DNA from: Acidobacteriota bacterium
GTDB lineage: Bacteria > Acidobacteriota > Thermoanaerobaculia > UBA5066
Length of the DNA: 64,000 nt
Assembly (NCBI GenBank): GCA_008363385.1
Contig: RHKY01000002.1
Location: 124,001-188,000 of the forward strand
Reading direction: 5' to 3'
Made by a program: the position numbers and the translations under genes. The notes under the pieces are model-generated. The model was not told the DNA's origin. It saw only the letters and a list, made by a program, of their open reading frames with translations, and made no database searches. Shown piece by piece: positions 43,886-52,873 of the stretch (position 1 is its first letter; the number at the start of each line of letters is the position of its first letter).

Positions 43886-45685
43886 ATGAGCCAGGACCAG
43901 GACCCGAACGGAAGCCCGTCGCGGCGCGACTTCCTGCGCGTCGCCGGGATGGGGGCGCTCGCGCTGGGCGGAGGCGCCGGCGCTGCGTCCACCGCGACCG
44001 CGGCCGAGCCGGCCCGGCCGCCGATGGGGGCGGCTGCCGCCTCCGGGCCCTACAACATCCTCTTCCTCCTGACCGACCAGGAGCGGTTCTTCCGGCCCGG
44101 GGAGCTCCCCGCGGGCTTCCCGCTTCCGGCGCACGAGCGCCTGGCGAAGCGGGGAACGACGTTCCGGAACCACCGGATCAACTCGTGCGTCTGCACGCCG
44201 TCGCGCTCGGTCCTCTACACCGGGCAGCACATCCAGAAGACGCGGATGTTCGACAACACGAACTTCCCCTGGATCGGCAGCCTCTCGACCGAGATCAAGA
44301 CGGTGGGGCACCTCCTGCGCGAGGCGGGGAGCTACACGGCCTACAAGGGGAAGTGGCACCTCACCAAGGAGTTCGAGACCGTCAACAAGCTCGGGACGCC
44401 GACGAAGATCTTCACCGAGGAGATGGAGGCGTACGGCTTCTCGGACTACTTCGGGATCGGCGACATCATCGCCCACACCCGGGGCGGCTACCTGCACGAC
44501 GGCGTCATCGCCGCGATGGGGGGGAGCTGGCTGCGCGGCAAGGGGCGCGACCTGGCGGCCGAGGGGAAGCCCTGGTTCCTCGCCGTCAACCTCGTCAACC
44601 CGCACGACGTGATGTTCTACGACACCGACGCGCCCGACACCCCGTTCCGGCCGGAGCGCGGCATCACGCACGTCGCCCGCGACCCGGTCGACCCGCTCTA
44701 CGCGAAGACGTGGGAGTTCGCCCTCCCGCCGAACCACTCGCAGCCGCTCGACGCGCCCGGCCGGCCGAAGGCGCACGTCGACTTCCTCCGGTCGCACGAC
44801 GCCCTCGTCGGCGAGATCCCGGACGAGGAGGCGCGCTGGCGGCGGCGGCACAACTACTACCTGAACTGCCTGCGCGACGTCGACCGGAACATCGCCACGG
44901 TCCTCGACGAGCTGGACGCCTCGGGCCTGGCCGACCGGACGATCGTCGTCCTGACCGCCGACCACGGCGACATGGACGGCGCCCACCGGCTCCACGCCAA
45001 GGGGGCCGTCGCCTACCGCGAGCAGAACAACGTGCCGCTGGTCGTCGTCCACCCCGCCTACCCCGGCGGGAGGACGTGCGACGCCGTCACCTCGCACCTC
45101 GACCTCGCGCCGACGCTCGTCGCCTTCGCGGGGGCTCCCGCGGAGAAGCGGGCCCGGATCACGAAGGGGCTCGCCGGGAAGGACCTCTCCTCCCTCCTCG
45201 CCGACCCGGAGCGGGCCCCGATCGACGCCGTGCACGACGGCGTCCTCTTCAACTACAACATGTTCGCCTACCTCGACGGCGACTACCTGCTCAAGGCGCT
45301 CGCCCACGTCAAGGCGGGCGGCAAGCCGGACCAGCTGGCCAGCGCCGGCATCCTCCCCGACATGACGAAGCGCGGCGCGGTCCGCTCCGTCTTCGACGGG
45401 CGCCACGTCTTCGCGCGGTACTTCGCGCCGAAGCAGCACAACCGGCCGACGACGCTGGAGGAGCTCCTGCGGTGGAACGACGTGGAGCTCTACGACGTCG
45501 TGGCCGACCCGCTGGAGATGACGAACCTCGCGGTCGCGGGCGGGAAGCACCGCGACCTCCTCCTCGCCATGAACGAGAAGCTGAACCGGCTGATCGACGC
45601 CGAGGTCGGCGAGGACCGGGGGCAGATGCTCCCGGGAGGCGTGGAGAAGGGCTGGGAGGTCACGGCGGAGACGATGGCCCCCTGA
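43886..45685 (+). CDS. Tat-exported sulfatase
   Basis: This 599-residue periplasmic arylsulfatase-family enzyme has a twin-arginine signal (SRRDFLRVAGMGALALGGGA). The formylglycine motif is C103-TPSR in INSCVCTPSRSVLYTGQ. Metal-site segments are LFLLTDQERF, KGKWHLT and VVLTADHGDMDGAH. The C103 cysteine requires FGE- or anSME-type maturation; neither enzyme is in the window. It removes sulfate esters from polysaccharides or small molecules. The ATG is preceded by GAGAGGAGC. Choline-sulfatase-like features are not evident. Confidence 0.92.
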   Translation: MSQDQDPNGSPSRRDFLRVAGMGALALGGGAGAASTATAAEPARPPMGAAAASGPYNILFLLTDQERFFRPGELPAGFPLPAHERLAKRGTTFRNHRINSCVCTPSRSVLYTGQHIQKTRMFDNTNFPWIGSLSTEIKTVGHLLREAGSYTAYKGKWHLTKEFETVNKLGTPTKIFTEEMEAYGFSDYFGIGDIIAHTRGGYLHDGVIAAMGGSWLRGKGRDLAAEGKPWFLAVNLVNPHDVMFYDTDAPDTPFRPERGITHVARDPVDPLYAKTWEFALPPNHSQPLDAPGRPKAHVDFLRSHDALVGEIPDEEARWRRRHNYYLNCLRDVDRNIATVLDELDASGLADRTIVVLTADHGDMDGAHRLHAKGAVAYREQNNVPLVVVHPAYPGGRTCDAVTSHLDLAPTLVAFAGAPAEKRARITKGLAGKDLSSLLADPERAPIDAVHDGVLFNYNMFAYLDGDYLLKALAHVKAGGKPDQLASAGILPDMTKRGAVRSVFDGRHVFARYFAPKQHNRPTTLEELLRWNDVELYDVVADPLEMTNLAVAGGKHRDLLLAMNEKLNRLIDAEVGEDRGQMLPGGVEKGWEVTAETMAP

Positions 45686-45889
45686 CGGCGAGCCCCCCGG
45701 CGGCGGCGTGCCGGCCGGCTCCGGCCGGGAGGGATTCGGGCACCGGGTGGATTCCCGTGGCCGGCGGGGAGACCGCGGGCTTCCCTGGGGGCGTGTAAAC
45801 CCGGTAGGATGAGACGACGTCTCTATCTCGTCATCCGGCCGGCGTGGTCCCTTTCCCTCCACGCCGCCGGCCCGGAGGGAGGACCGAGA

Positions 45890-46882
45890 GTGATCATCTA
45901 CGCTGGCATCGACGGGACCTCGAGCGAGGAGGACACCTACAAGGAGACCTTCCGCAACAGCTTCGTCAACCGCCTCTACCGGAACGAGCTCGTCTCCTTC
46001 TCGGACACCTGGTACCTGCGCGGGCCGTACACATCCGGCCGGGACACGGCGGTGCGCGCGGAGGCGGCCTACTCCTGGGTCTCCGAGCGGTGGAAGAGCG
46101 GGGCGGCCAAGGCGGTCTTCCTGGCCGGCTACAGCCGCGGCGGGGCGGCCGTCATCGAGGTGGCCAAGTGGCTGAAGGAGCGCGACGGGATCCCGGTCGA
46201 GTGCCTGATCCTGTTCGACGCCGTCGACCGGACGGACACCCTCGGGGGCTGGATCTGGAACACGCCGATCGCCAGCACCGTCCGGCGGGTCGTCTACCCG
46301 CAGCGGAACGTCCTGCTGACGCAGTCGCGCCTGTCGTTCGGCAACTGCGGCTTCATGCGCGAGAGCGACGCCACGGCGTTCCTTCACGACAAGTTCTTCG
46401 CAACGCACGGCGGGCTCGGCGGCGTCCCGTGGACGGTGGCGTGCGAGCCGATCACGGGGGTCCCGACCCTGACGATCTGGGAGCTCGGCGAGCCGAAGGC
46501 GACGCTCGTGACGGTGGCTGCCGACCAGCGGGGGTCCGACCAGGTCTGGAGCTGGGCGAAGTGCCACATCGCGACCGCCTACCACTCCTGCCAGCAGCGC
46601 CTGGCCCGGGAGAACCCGCCGGGGGCGCGTCCTCCCGCCGACGGCCCCGGACAGCCGAAGGGGCCGGGAGCGGGTCCGTACCCGGGACCGGGCCCCCGGA
46701 AGGGCCCGAAGGGGGAGCGGATCCACGTCGTGAAGAAGGGGGACTGGCTCTCGAAGATCGCCCAGACCTACTACGGGGACGTGAGCAAGTGGAAGACGAT
46801 CTACGAGGTCCCCGAGAACAAGAGGACGATCGGGCCGGACCCGAACCGGATCGAGCCCGGGCAGGAGCTGATCATCCCCTGA
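45890..46882 (+). CDS. Alpha/beta hydrolase (DUF2235-like) fused to a LysM domain
   Basis: This 330-residue protein starts directly in a hydrolase beta strand (IIYAGIDGTSSEE). It has a nucleophile elbow AGYSRGGAA (GxSxG) as in DUF2235/Tle1-type phospholipases. A proline-glycine-rich linker of about 35 residues and a C-terminal LysM domain follow (HVVKKGDWLSKIAQTYYGDV, ending EPGQELIIP). No signal peptide is visible. LysM suggests action at peptidoglycan after export by another route. The GTG at 45890 follows GGAGGGAGGACC. An ATG at 45809 is possible but precedes the likely start of the transcript (TAGGAT at 45805-45810). Confidence 0.78.
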   Translation: MIIYAGIDGTSSEEDTYKETFRNSFVNRLYRNELVSFSDTWYLRGPYTSGRDTAVRAEAAYSWVSERWKSGAAKAVFLAGYSRGGAAVIEVAKWLKERDGIPVECLILFDAVDRTDTLGGWIWNTPIASTVRRVVYPQRNVLLTQSRLSFGNCGFMRESDATAFLHDKFFATHGGLGGVPWTVACEPITGVPTLTIWELGEPKATLVTVAADQRGSDQVWSWAKCHIATAYHSCQQRLARENPPGARPPADGPGQPKGPGAGPYPGPGPRKGPKGERIHVVKKGDWLSKIAQTYYGDVSKWKTIYEVPENKRTIGPDPNRIEPGQELIIP

Positions 46883-46958
46883 CCTCCCCGTTGACCGCCC
46901 GCACCTCCTAAGATCCGGGAGCGGCCCCGCGGTGGGGACGCGCGAGGTGCGAGCGCCG

Positions 46959-47567
46959 ATGAGGTTCCTCCCCGAGCTCTTCGCCCGGAACCGCGAGTGG
47001 GCCGCCGCCCGGATCGCGGCCGACCCCCGCTACTTCGCCCGGCTCTGCGAGATCCAGCGCCCCGACCACCTCTGGATCGGCTGCTCCGACAGCCGGGTCC
47101 CGGCCAACCAGATCGTCGGCCTTGCCCCCGGGGAGCTGTTCGTCCACCGGAACGTGGCCAACGTCTTCGACCCGGCGGACCTGAACGCCGCCGCGGTCCT
47201 CGAGTACGCCGTGGAGGCGCTCGGCGTCCGGCACGTCATCGTCTGCGGCCACTACAGATGCGTTGGGACGAAGGCGGCGCTCGAGCGGTCCGCGGCCGGG
47301 ACCGTCGGCCGGTGGCTTCGCCCCGTCGAGGACCTGGCCACCGAGAACGCCCCCGCGCTGGCGCAGCTCCCCACGCCCGACCTCCGGTGGGCCCGCCTCT
47401 GCGAGCTGAACGTCGTGGCCCAGGTCGGGAACGTCGCCTCCTCGCCGACCGTCCAGGAGGCCTGGAAGCGCGGGAGGCCGCTCGCCGTCCACGGCTGGAT
47501 CTACGACCTCTCCGACGGACTCCTCCGCGACCTGGGCGTCACCGTCGGGAACGTGGGCCCGGCCTGA
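46959..47567 (+). CDS. Beta-class carbonic anhydrase
   Basis: This 202-residue zinc enzyme interconverts CO2 and bicarbonate in the cytosol. The zinc ligands are visible: Cys in WIGCSDSRVPAN with the Asp-Arg dyad, and His plus Cys in CGHYRCVG. The ring of the active site includes LFVHRNVANV. Length is normal. The ATG at 46959 precedes the family start RFLPELFARNREWAA; a GTG at 46932 would add nine residues. The cardiolipin synthase start overlaps its stop by one base. Confidence 0.94.
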   Translation: MRFLPELFARNREWAAARIAADPRYFARLCEIQRPDHLWIGCSDSRVPANQIVGLAPGELFVHRNVANVFDPADLNAAAVLEYAVEALGVRHVIVCGHYRCVGTKAALERSAAGTVGRWLRPVEDLATENAPALAQLPTPDLRWARLCELNVVAQVGNVASSPTVQEAWKRGRPLAVHGWIYDLSDGLLRDLGVTVGNVGPA

Positions 47568-49003
47568 TGCCCGAGCTCGACGCCGCCACGGCCGGGTGGG
47601 TCGCCGTCGGGCTGGACGTCCTCCTCGTCGGGGCGACGCTCCTGGTCATCCTGAAGCGGCGCAAGAGCGTCCCGGCGACGCTCGCCTGGATCTTCGCCAT
47701 CGTCGCCTTCCCGTTCGCCGGGTGCCTGGCCTGGTTCCTCCTGGCGGCCGTCCGCGTCAAGCGCGTGGCCCGGCGCAGGCGCCTCTCGGCCGAGCGGGTC
47801 CGGCGGGAGCTCGCCGCCGTCTTCGGGGCCCGGGAGGGGGAGTGCCCGGCGGGCAGCTCGGTCCTCCTCCTGGCCTCGCGCCTGACCGGACTCCCGCCGA
47901 CGGGCGGGAACCGGCTGAGGCTCCTGACCGACAACGCGGAGGCGTTCGCGGCCAAGCGGGAGGCCATCCTGTCGGCCGCCGAATCGGTCTGGGCCGAGTA
48001 CTACGTCGTGAAGGACGACGAGACCGGGAACGGCTTCCTCGACCTCCTGGTCGAGCGCGCCCGGCAGGGCCTCGACGTGAGGCTCCTCCACGACGCCGTC
48101 GGCTCCTCGCGGATCGACGGGCGGCGGCTCGCGGCGCTGCGCGAGGCCGGGGGGAAGGAGGCCGCGTTCCTGCCGGTGAACCCGTTCCGGCGGCGCTGGT
48201 CCACGCACCTGCGCAACCATCGCAAGCTCCTCGTCCTGGACCGGAGGACGGCCTTCACCGGAGGGATGAACGTCGGCAACGAGTACTCGGGCCTGGCCCT
48301 CCGCCGCCCGAGGGACGGACCGTGGCGCGACACGCACGTCCGCGTCGACGGCCCGGCGGCCTACGAGCTGGCGCGGGTCTTCGTGGAGGACTGGACCTTC
48401 CAGACCGGGGAGGGCCTCCTCCCCTCGCCCCCCTCGGGGGCGCCGGCGGCGGACGGGTCGATCGTGGCCGTCCTGCCGAGCGAGCCGGCCCAGCCCGAGA
48501 ACGCCTCGGCCCTCTCCTACTTCGCCGGGATCGCCTCGGCGAGGGAGCGCTGCTACCTGACGAGCCCGTACTTCGTCCCGGACGAGCCCACGGTCCGGGC
48601 TCTGGTCAGCGCGGCCCTCCGCGGGGTCGACGTGAGGCTCCTCGTCCCGGAGCGCTCCGACGCGCCGCTCGTGTCGCTGGCGGCCTGGTGGTTCTTCCCC
48701 CCGCTCCTCGCCGCGGGCGTCCGCGTCTTCGCCTACCGCCCGGCCATCCTCCACGCCAAGACGATGGTGGTGGACGGGACGGTCTCCCTCGTCGGGTCGG
48801 CCAACATGGACGTCCGGAGCTTCCTCCACAACTTCGAGCTGGGGGTCCTCGTCCACGACGCGGCCCTCGGAGGCGAGCTGGAGCGGCTCTTCCTCGGGGA
48901 CCTCGCGTCGACCGAGGAGGTGACGCTGAAGAGCTGGTACCGGAAGGGGATCGGGTTCCGGAGGAAGGCGGCGCTGGCGCGCCTCCTCTCCCCGCTGCTG
49001 TGA
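47567..49003 (+). CDS. cls: Cardiolipin synthase (phospholipase D family)
   Basis: This 478-residue inner-membrane enzyme condenses phosphatidylglycerol into cardiolipin. Two N-terminal membrane helices (GWVAVGLDVLLVGATLLVIL, LAWIFAIVAFPFAGCLAWFL) precede two HKD motifs, HRKLLVLD..GGMNVG and HAKTMVVD..GSANMD. Typical end motifs (FNFELGVLVHD, FLGDLASTEEV) follow. It is translationally coupled to carbonic anhydrase by the TGATG overlap, an unusual pairing. Confidence 0.94.
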   Translation: MPELDAATAGWVAVGLDVLLVGATLLVILKRRKSVPATLAWIFAIVAFPFAGCLAWFLLAAVRVKRVARRRRLSAERVRRELAAVFGAREGECPAGSSVLLLASRLTGLPPTGGNRLRLLTDNAEAFAAKREAILSAAESVWAEYYVVKDDETGNGFLDLLVERARQGLDVRLLHDAVGSSRIDGRRLAALREAGGKEAAFLPVNPFRRRWSTHLRNHRKLLVLDRRTAFTGGMNVGNEYSGLALRRPRDGPWRDTHVRVDGPAAYELARVFVEDWTFQTGEGLLPSPPSGAPAADGSIVAVLPSEPAQPENASALSYFAGIASARERCYLTSPYFVPDEPTVRALVSAALRGVDVRLLVPERSDAPLVSLAAWWFFPPLLAAGVRVFAYRPAILHAKTMVVDGTVSLVGSANMDVRSFLHNFELGVLVHDAALGGELERLFLGDLASTEEVTLKSWYRKGIGFRRKAALARLLSPLL

Positions 49004-49016
49004 CGCCGGAGCGAGG

Positions 49017-49868
49017 GTGACGACGAGGCTCCTCGGCCCGGGCGACGAGGCGCTCCTCGAGCGCTTCCTCCTCCGCCACGCCGACACCTCGATGTTCCTC
49101 CGGTCCAACGCACGCGCGGCGGGGCTCGCCGACACCGGCGCGACCTTCTCGGCCACCTGGGTGGCCGAGGTCGCGGAGGGGGAGCTCGTCGCCGTCGCCG
49201 CCCACTGCTGGAACGGGGTCCTCGTCCTGCAGGCCCCTCGCGGGCCGGAGCGCGTGTCGCGCGAGGCGGTGGCGCGCTCGCGGCGGCGCGTCTCGGGGAT
49301 CTGCGGGCCCTGGGAGCAGGTCGTCGCGGCCCGCTCCGAGCTGGGGCTCGCGGAGGCCCGGGCGTCGCTCGTCGACCGGGAGGACCTCTTCGCCCTCGAC
49401 CTCGACCTGCTGCAGGTCCCGCCCCCGCTCGCCGAGGGCCGCGTCTCCTGCCGGCGCGCCTCTCCCTCCGACCTCCCTCTCCTCCTCCCCTGGCGCGTGG
49501 CCTACTGCGTCGAGACGCTCGGGCAGAGTCCGTCCGAGGAGCTCCTGGCGGCCAGCCGGAAGGACCTCGAGGACCTCCTCTCCTCGGGGAACGCCTTCGT
49601 CCTCCTGGACGGGGCGGAGACCGTCTCGTTCAGCGGGTTCAACGCCCGCATCCCCGACTCCGTCCAGGTCGGGGGGGTCTTCACGCCCCCCGCTCTCCGC
49701 GGGAGGGGATACGCGCGGTCGGCCGTGGCGGGCTCGCTCCGCCTGGCCCGGGAAGAGGGGGCGGCCCGGGCGATCCTCTTCACGGGGGTCGACAACCGGC
49801 CGGCCCGGCGCGCCTACGAGGCGCTCGGCTTCTCGGTCGTCGGCGACTACGGCGTCGTCCTGCTCTGA
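49017..49868 (+). CDS. GNAT acetyltransferase with N-terminal extension
   Basis: This 283-residue protein has an N-terminal half of unknown type, with a GNAT-like fold hint (FLLRHADTSMFLRSNARAAG). The C-terminal GNAT domain carries acetyl-CoA loop VFTPPALRGRGYARSAVAG and helix NRPARRAYEALGF. The start is GTG at 49017, with GGAG six bases before it. Its substrate is unknown. It follows cls by 13 bp and may belong to the same operon. Confidence 0.85.
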   Translation: MTTRLLGPGDEALLERFLLRHADTSMFLRSNARAAGLADTGATFSATWVAEVAEGELVAVAAHCWNGVLVLQAPRGPERVSREAVARSRRRVSGICGPWEQVVAARSELGLAEARASLVDREDLFALDLDLLQVPPPLAEGRVSCRRASPSDLPLLLPWRVAYCVETLGQSPSEELLAASRKDLEDLLSSGNAFVLLDGAETVSFSGFNARIPDSVQVGGVFTPPALRGRGYARSAVAGSLRLAREEGAARAILFTGVDNRPARRAYEALGFSVVGDYGVVLL

Positions 49869-49955
49869 GGCGTTTCCGGGGGAAGCCCGCCGCGGCTGCC
49901 CGCGCCGGTTCCCCCTGCTCCCCCTCCGGCGCGAGCTCCTCCGCGCCGGGGCGCG

Positions 49956-49984
49956 TTGACAGCCCGGGAGGGGCGGTCTAGCGT
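49956..49984 (+). promoter_or_regulatory. Sigma70-type promoter for STAS-glgP
   Basis: A perfect TTGACA (49956-49961), a 17-bp spacer and TAGCGT (49979-49984) lie 33 bp before the ATG at 50018. A GGAGG follows for ribosome binding. It sits in the 149-bp space after the GNAT gene, where nothing coding is seen. Confidence 0.65.
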
Positions 49985-50017
49985 CCCCTCCGGGATCCCC
50001 TGGGACGGAGGTGTCCG

Positions 50018-50353
50018 ATGAACCTCGAGCTAGAGCCCCGCGGCGACGTGGTCGTCGCGCGCGTCCTGGACGGCCGCTTCGTGGCCGGCGACGCCGAGGA
50101 CTTCAAGCGGCGGATGAGCGAGGCCGGGAAGAGGGTCGTCCTCGACCTCGCCGAGGTGAAGTTCATGGACAGCGGGGCCCTCGGCGCCGTCCTGGGCGTC
50201 CTGAAGAGCGTCCAGCCCTCCGGGGACCTGAGGCTGGCCTCCGTCCAGGCCCCGGTGCGGGCCGTCTTCCGGCTGACCCGGCTGGACAAGGTCCTCGCAA
50301 TCGACCCCGACGTCGAGGCCTCTGTGGCGGCCTTCGGACAGGCGGCGTCGTGA
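50018..50353 (+). CDS. STAS-domain anti-anti-sigma factor-like protein
   Basis: This 111-residue SpoIIAA-type protein contains VVLDLAEVKFMDSGALGAVL, with the phosphorylatable Ser at residue 52. The helix ends LRLASVQAPVRAVFRLTRLD. Its partner could be the RsbW-like ATPase fused to a receiver at 35734. Its stop overlaps the GTG start of glycogen phosphorylase (GTGA), so the two are made in fixed proportion. Confidence 0.9.
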   Translation: MNLELEPRGDVVVARVLDGRFVAGDAEDFKRRMSEAGKRVVLDLAEVKFMDSGALGAVLGVLKSVQPSGDLRLASVQAPVRAVFRLTRLDKVLAIDPDVEASVAAFGQAAS

Positions 50354-52794
50354 GCGCTCCCCTCCCGCTCGACCCCGGGAGCCTCCGGAAGGACGTCGCC
50401 CGGCACATCGTCCACTCGCTCGGCAAGCCGCTCGGGGCGGCCACCCCGGAGGACGTCCTGGCGGCCGTGGGGCTCTCGGCCAGGGACCGGGCCGTGGAGC
50501 GGGCCATCGACACCGAGGCCCGCCACCGGGCCGCCTCGGCCAAGCGGGTCTACTACCTCTCGATGGAGTTCCTGATGGGGCGCCTCGTCAGGAACGCTCT
50601 CCACAACCTCGACCTGCTCGACCCGATGGCCGAGGCGGTCCGCTCCCTGGGGCTGGACCTCTTCGAGGCGCTCGACCACGAGGTGGACGCGGCCCTGGGC
50701 AACGGAGGCCTCGGCCGCCTCGCGGCCTGCTTCCTCGACTCGCTGGCCACCCTCGGCTACGCCGGCTGGGGGTACGGCCTCTACTACGAGTACGGGATCT
50801 TCCGGCAGACGATCGACGACGGCTGGCAGAAGGAGCGCCCGGACCGCTGGCTGGGCAGGACGATGCCGTGGGCGGTCGAGCGGACCGACGCGGCCTGCGA
50901 GATCCCGGTGTTCGGGCGCGTCGACGAGGGGGTCGACCGGCAGGGCCGGTACAACCCGATGTGGCTGGACTGGAAGCTCCTCGTCGGGATCCCCCACGAC
51001 GTCCTCGTCCCGGGGTACGGCGGGCGGACGGTGAACGTCCTGCGCCTCTACGCCGCCCGCGCCTCGGACGAGTTCGACATGGCGATCTTCAACGAGGGGG
51101 ACTACATCCGGGCCGTCGAGGCCAAGATCAAGTCGGAGACGGTCTCCAAGGTCCTCTACCCCTCCGACGCCGTCAAGAGCGGCAAGGAGCTGCGCCTCCT
51201 GCAGGAGTACTTCTTCGTCGCCTGCGCGCTGCGCGACATCGTCAGGCGGCACGAGCAGGAGGGGGGGCGCTTCGAGGCCCTCCACGAGCGGGCCGCCATC
51301 CAGATGAACGACACGCACCCGGCGCTCGCCGTGCCGGAGCTGATGCGGCTCCTCGTCGACGAGCACGACCTGCCGTGGGAGACGGCCTGGGACGTGACGA
51401 CGAAGACGCTGGGGTACACGAACCACACGCTCCTCCCCGAGGCGCTGGAGCGGTGGCCCGTCCCGCTGATGGAGCGCCTCGTCCCCCGGCACCTCCAGAT
51501 CGTCTACGAGGTCAACCGGCGGTTCCTGGAGGAGGCCGGAAGCCTCGCCACGTCCGACCCCGGCCTCCCCGCGCGGGTCTCGCTCATCGAGGAGTCGAGC
51601 CCGAAGCAGGTCCGGATGGCGCACCTGGCCATCGTCGGGAGCCACTCGGTCAACGGGGTGGCGGCGCTCCACTCCGAGCTGATCAAGACCCAGCTCGTCC
51701 CAGACTTCTACCGGCTCTTCCCGGAGAGGTTCAACAACAAGACGAACGGCGTCACCCCCCGCCGCTGGCTCTGGCAGGCCAACCGGGCCCTCTCGGCGCT
51801 CCTGACGGAGCGGGTCGGCGAGGGGTGGGTGGTGGACCTCGAGAAGGTGCGCGGGATCGACCCGCTCGCCACGGACCCGTCCTTCCAGGAGGCCTTCGCG
51901 AAGGCCAAGAGGCAGAACAAGGAGCGGCTCTCGCGCCTCGTCGCGGCCGAGGGCCGCGTCACGATGGACCCGGCCTCGATGGTCGACGTCCAGTGCAAGA
52001 GGATCCACGAGTACAAGCGGCAGCTCCTGAACGTCCTGCACGTCGTCCACCAGTACCTCCTCGTGGCCGAGGACGGCGTCACGCTCCCCTGGCCCAAGAC
52101 GTACCTCTTCGCGGGGAAGGCCGCGCCCAGCTACTGGACCGCCAAGCAGGTCGTCAAGCTCGTCCACTCCGTGGCCGACCGGGTCAACGACGACCCGAGG
52201 ACGAAGGGGCAGCTCACCGTCGCCTTCCTCCCGGACTACCGGGTCAGCATGGCCGGCGTCCTGATCCCGGGGGCGGACCTCTCCGAGCAGATCTCCACGG
52301 CGGGGATGGAGGCCTCGGGGACCGGCAACATGAAGTTCGCCATGAACGGCGCGCTGACGATCGGGACGCTGGACGGCGCCAACGTCGAGATCGCCGGGGC
52401 GGTCGGGTCCGAGAACATCTACATCTTCGGCAAGACCGCTCCCGAGATCGAGGCGCTGAGGGCCCCGGGCGCCTGGCGCCCCGCCGAGGCGCTGGCCGCC
52501 TCGCCGCGCCTCCTGCGCGTCCTCTCGGCGCTCGAGTCGGGCCAGTTCTCCCCGCGCGACCCCGGCCTCTTCTCCTGGGTGCGAAAGCTCCTCGTCGACG
52601 ACGGCGACCGCTACTTCCTGATCGCCGACTTCGACGCCTACGCCGAGGCGCAGGAGCGGGCGGGCCGCGAGTACGCCGACCCCTCCACCTGGTGGCCGAA
52701 GGCGATCCGGAACGTGGCGCGGATGGGCCCGTTCTCCTCCGACCGGACGATCCGGCAGTACGCCAAGGAGATCTGGGGCCTGGAACCGGTCTGA
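50350..52794 (+). CDS. glgP: Glycogen/starch phosphorylase
   Basis: This 814-residue PLP enzyme cleaves alpha-1,4-glucan with phosphate to glucose-1-phosphate. Features are YYLSMEFLMGR, GNGGLGRLAACFLDSLATL, the PLP lysine K662 in GTGNMKFAMNG and the flanking EASG and TIGTLDGANVEI. Length is normal for bacterial GlgP. The GTG at 50350 overlaps the STAS stop, and further upstream in-frame sequence is not protein-like. Allosteric N-terminal phosphorylation sites of animal enzymes are absent. Confidence 0.95.
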   Translation: MSAPLPLDPGSLRKDVARHIVHSLGKPLGAATPEDVLAAVGLSARDRAVERAIDTEARHRAASAKRVYYLSMEFLMGRLVRNALHNLDLLDPMAEAVRSLGLDLFEALDHEVDAALGNGGLGRLAACFLDSLATLGYAGWGYGLYYEYGIFRQTIDDGWQKERPDRWLGRTMPWAVERTDAACEIPVFGRVDEGVDRQGRYNPMWLDWKLLVGIPHDVLVPGYGGRTVNVLRLYAARASDEFDMAIFNEGDYIRAVEAKIKSETVSKVLYPSDAVKSGKELRLLQEYFFVACALRDIVRRHEQEGGRFEALHERAAIQMNDTHPALAVPELMRLLVDEHDLPWETAWDVTTKTLGYTNHTLLPEALERWPVPLMERLVPRHLQIVYEVNRRFLEEAGSLATSDPGLPARVSLIEESSPKQVRMAHLAIVGSHSVNGVAALHSELIKTQLVPDFYRLFPERFNNKTNGVTPRRWLWQANRALSALLTERVGEGWVVDLEKVRGIDPLATDPSFQEAFAKAKRQNKERLSRLVAAEGRVTMDPASMVDVQCKRIHEYKRQLLNVLHVVHQYLLVAEDGVTLPWPKTYLFAGKAAPSYWTAKQVVKLVHSVADRVNDDPRTKGQLTVAFLPDYRVSMAGVLIPGADLSEQISTAGMEASGTGNMKFAMNGALTIGTLDGANVEIAGAVGSENIYIFGKTAPEIEALRAPGAWRPAEALAASPRLLRVLSALESGQFSPRDPGLFSWVRKLLVDDGDRYFLIADFDAYAEAQERAGREYADPSTWWPKAIRNVARMGPFSSDRTIRQYAKEIWGLEPV

Positions 52795-52834
52795 GCCGGC
52801 CCTCCCGCCGCGGAGCGGGAGCCGCGCAGCGGCG

Positions 52835-52866
52835 AGGGAGAACCCGGGCGGACCCGGGTTCTCCCT
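52835..52866. terminator. Bidirectional hairpin between glgP and the hybrid kinase
   Basis: AGGGAGAACCCGGG (52835-52848) and its perfect reverse complement (52853-52866) are separated by a CGGA loop, forming a 14-bp stem between two convergent genes. There is no T-run, so it may act as a factor-aided terminator or mRNA end. Confidence 0.7.
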
Positions 52867-52873
52867 GTCGATG

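Noticed and set aside
46891-46914. TTGACC and TAAGAT upstream of carbonic anhydrase as a sigma70 promoter
   Set aside because: The spacer is only 12 bp, too short for a normal -35/-10 pair.
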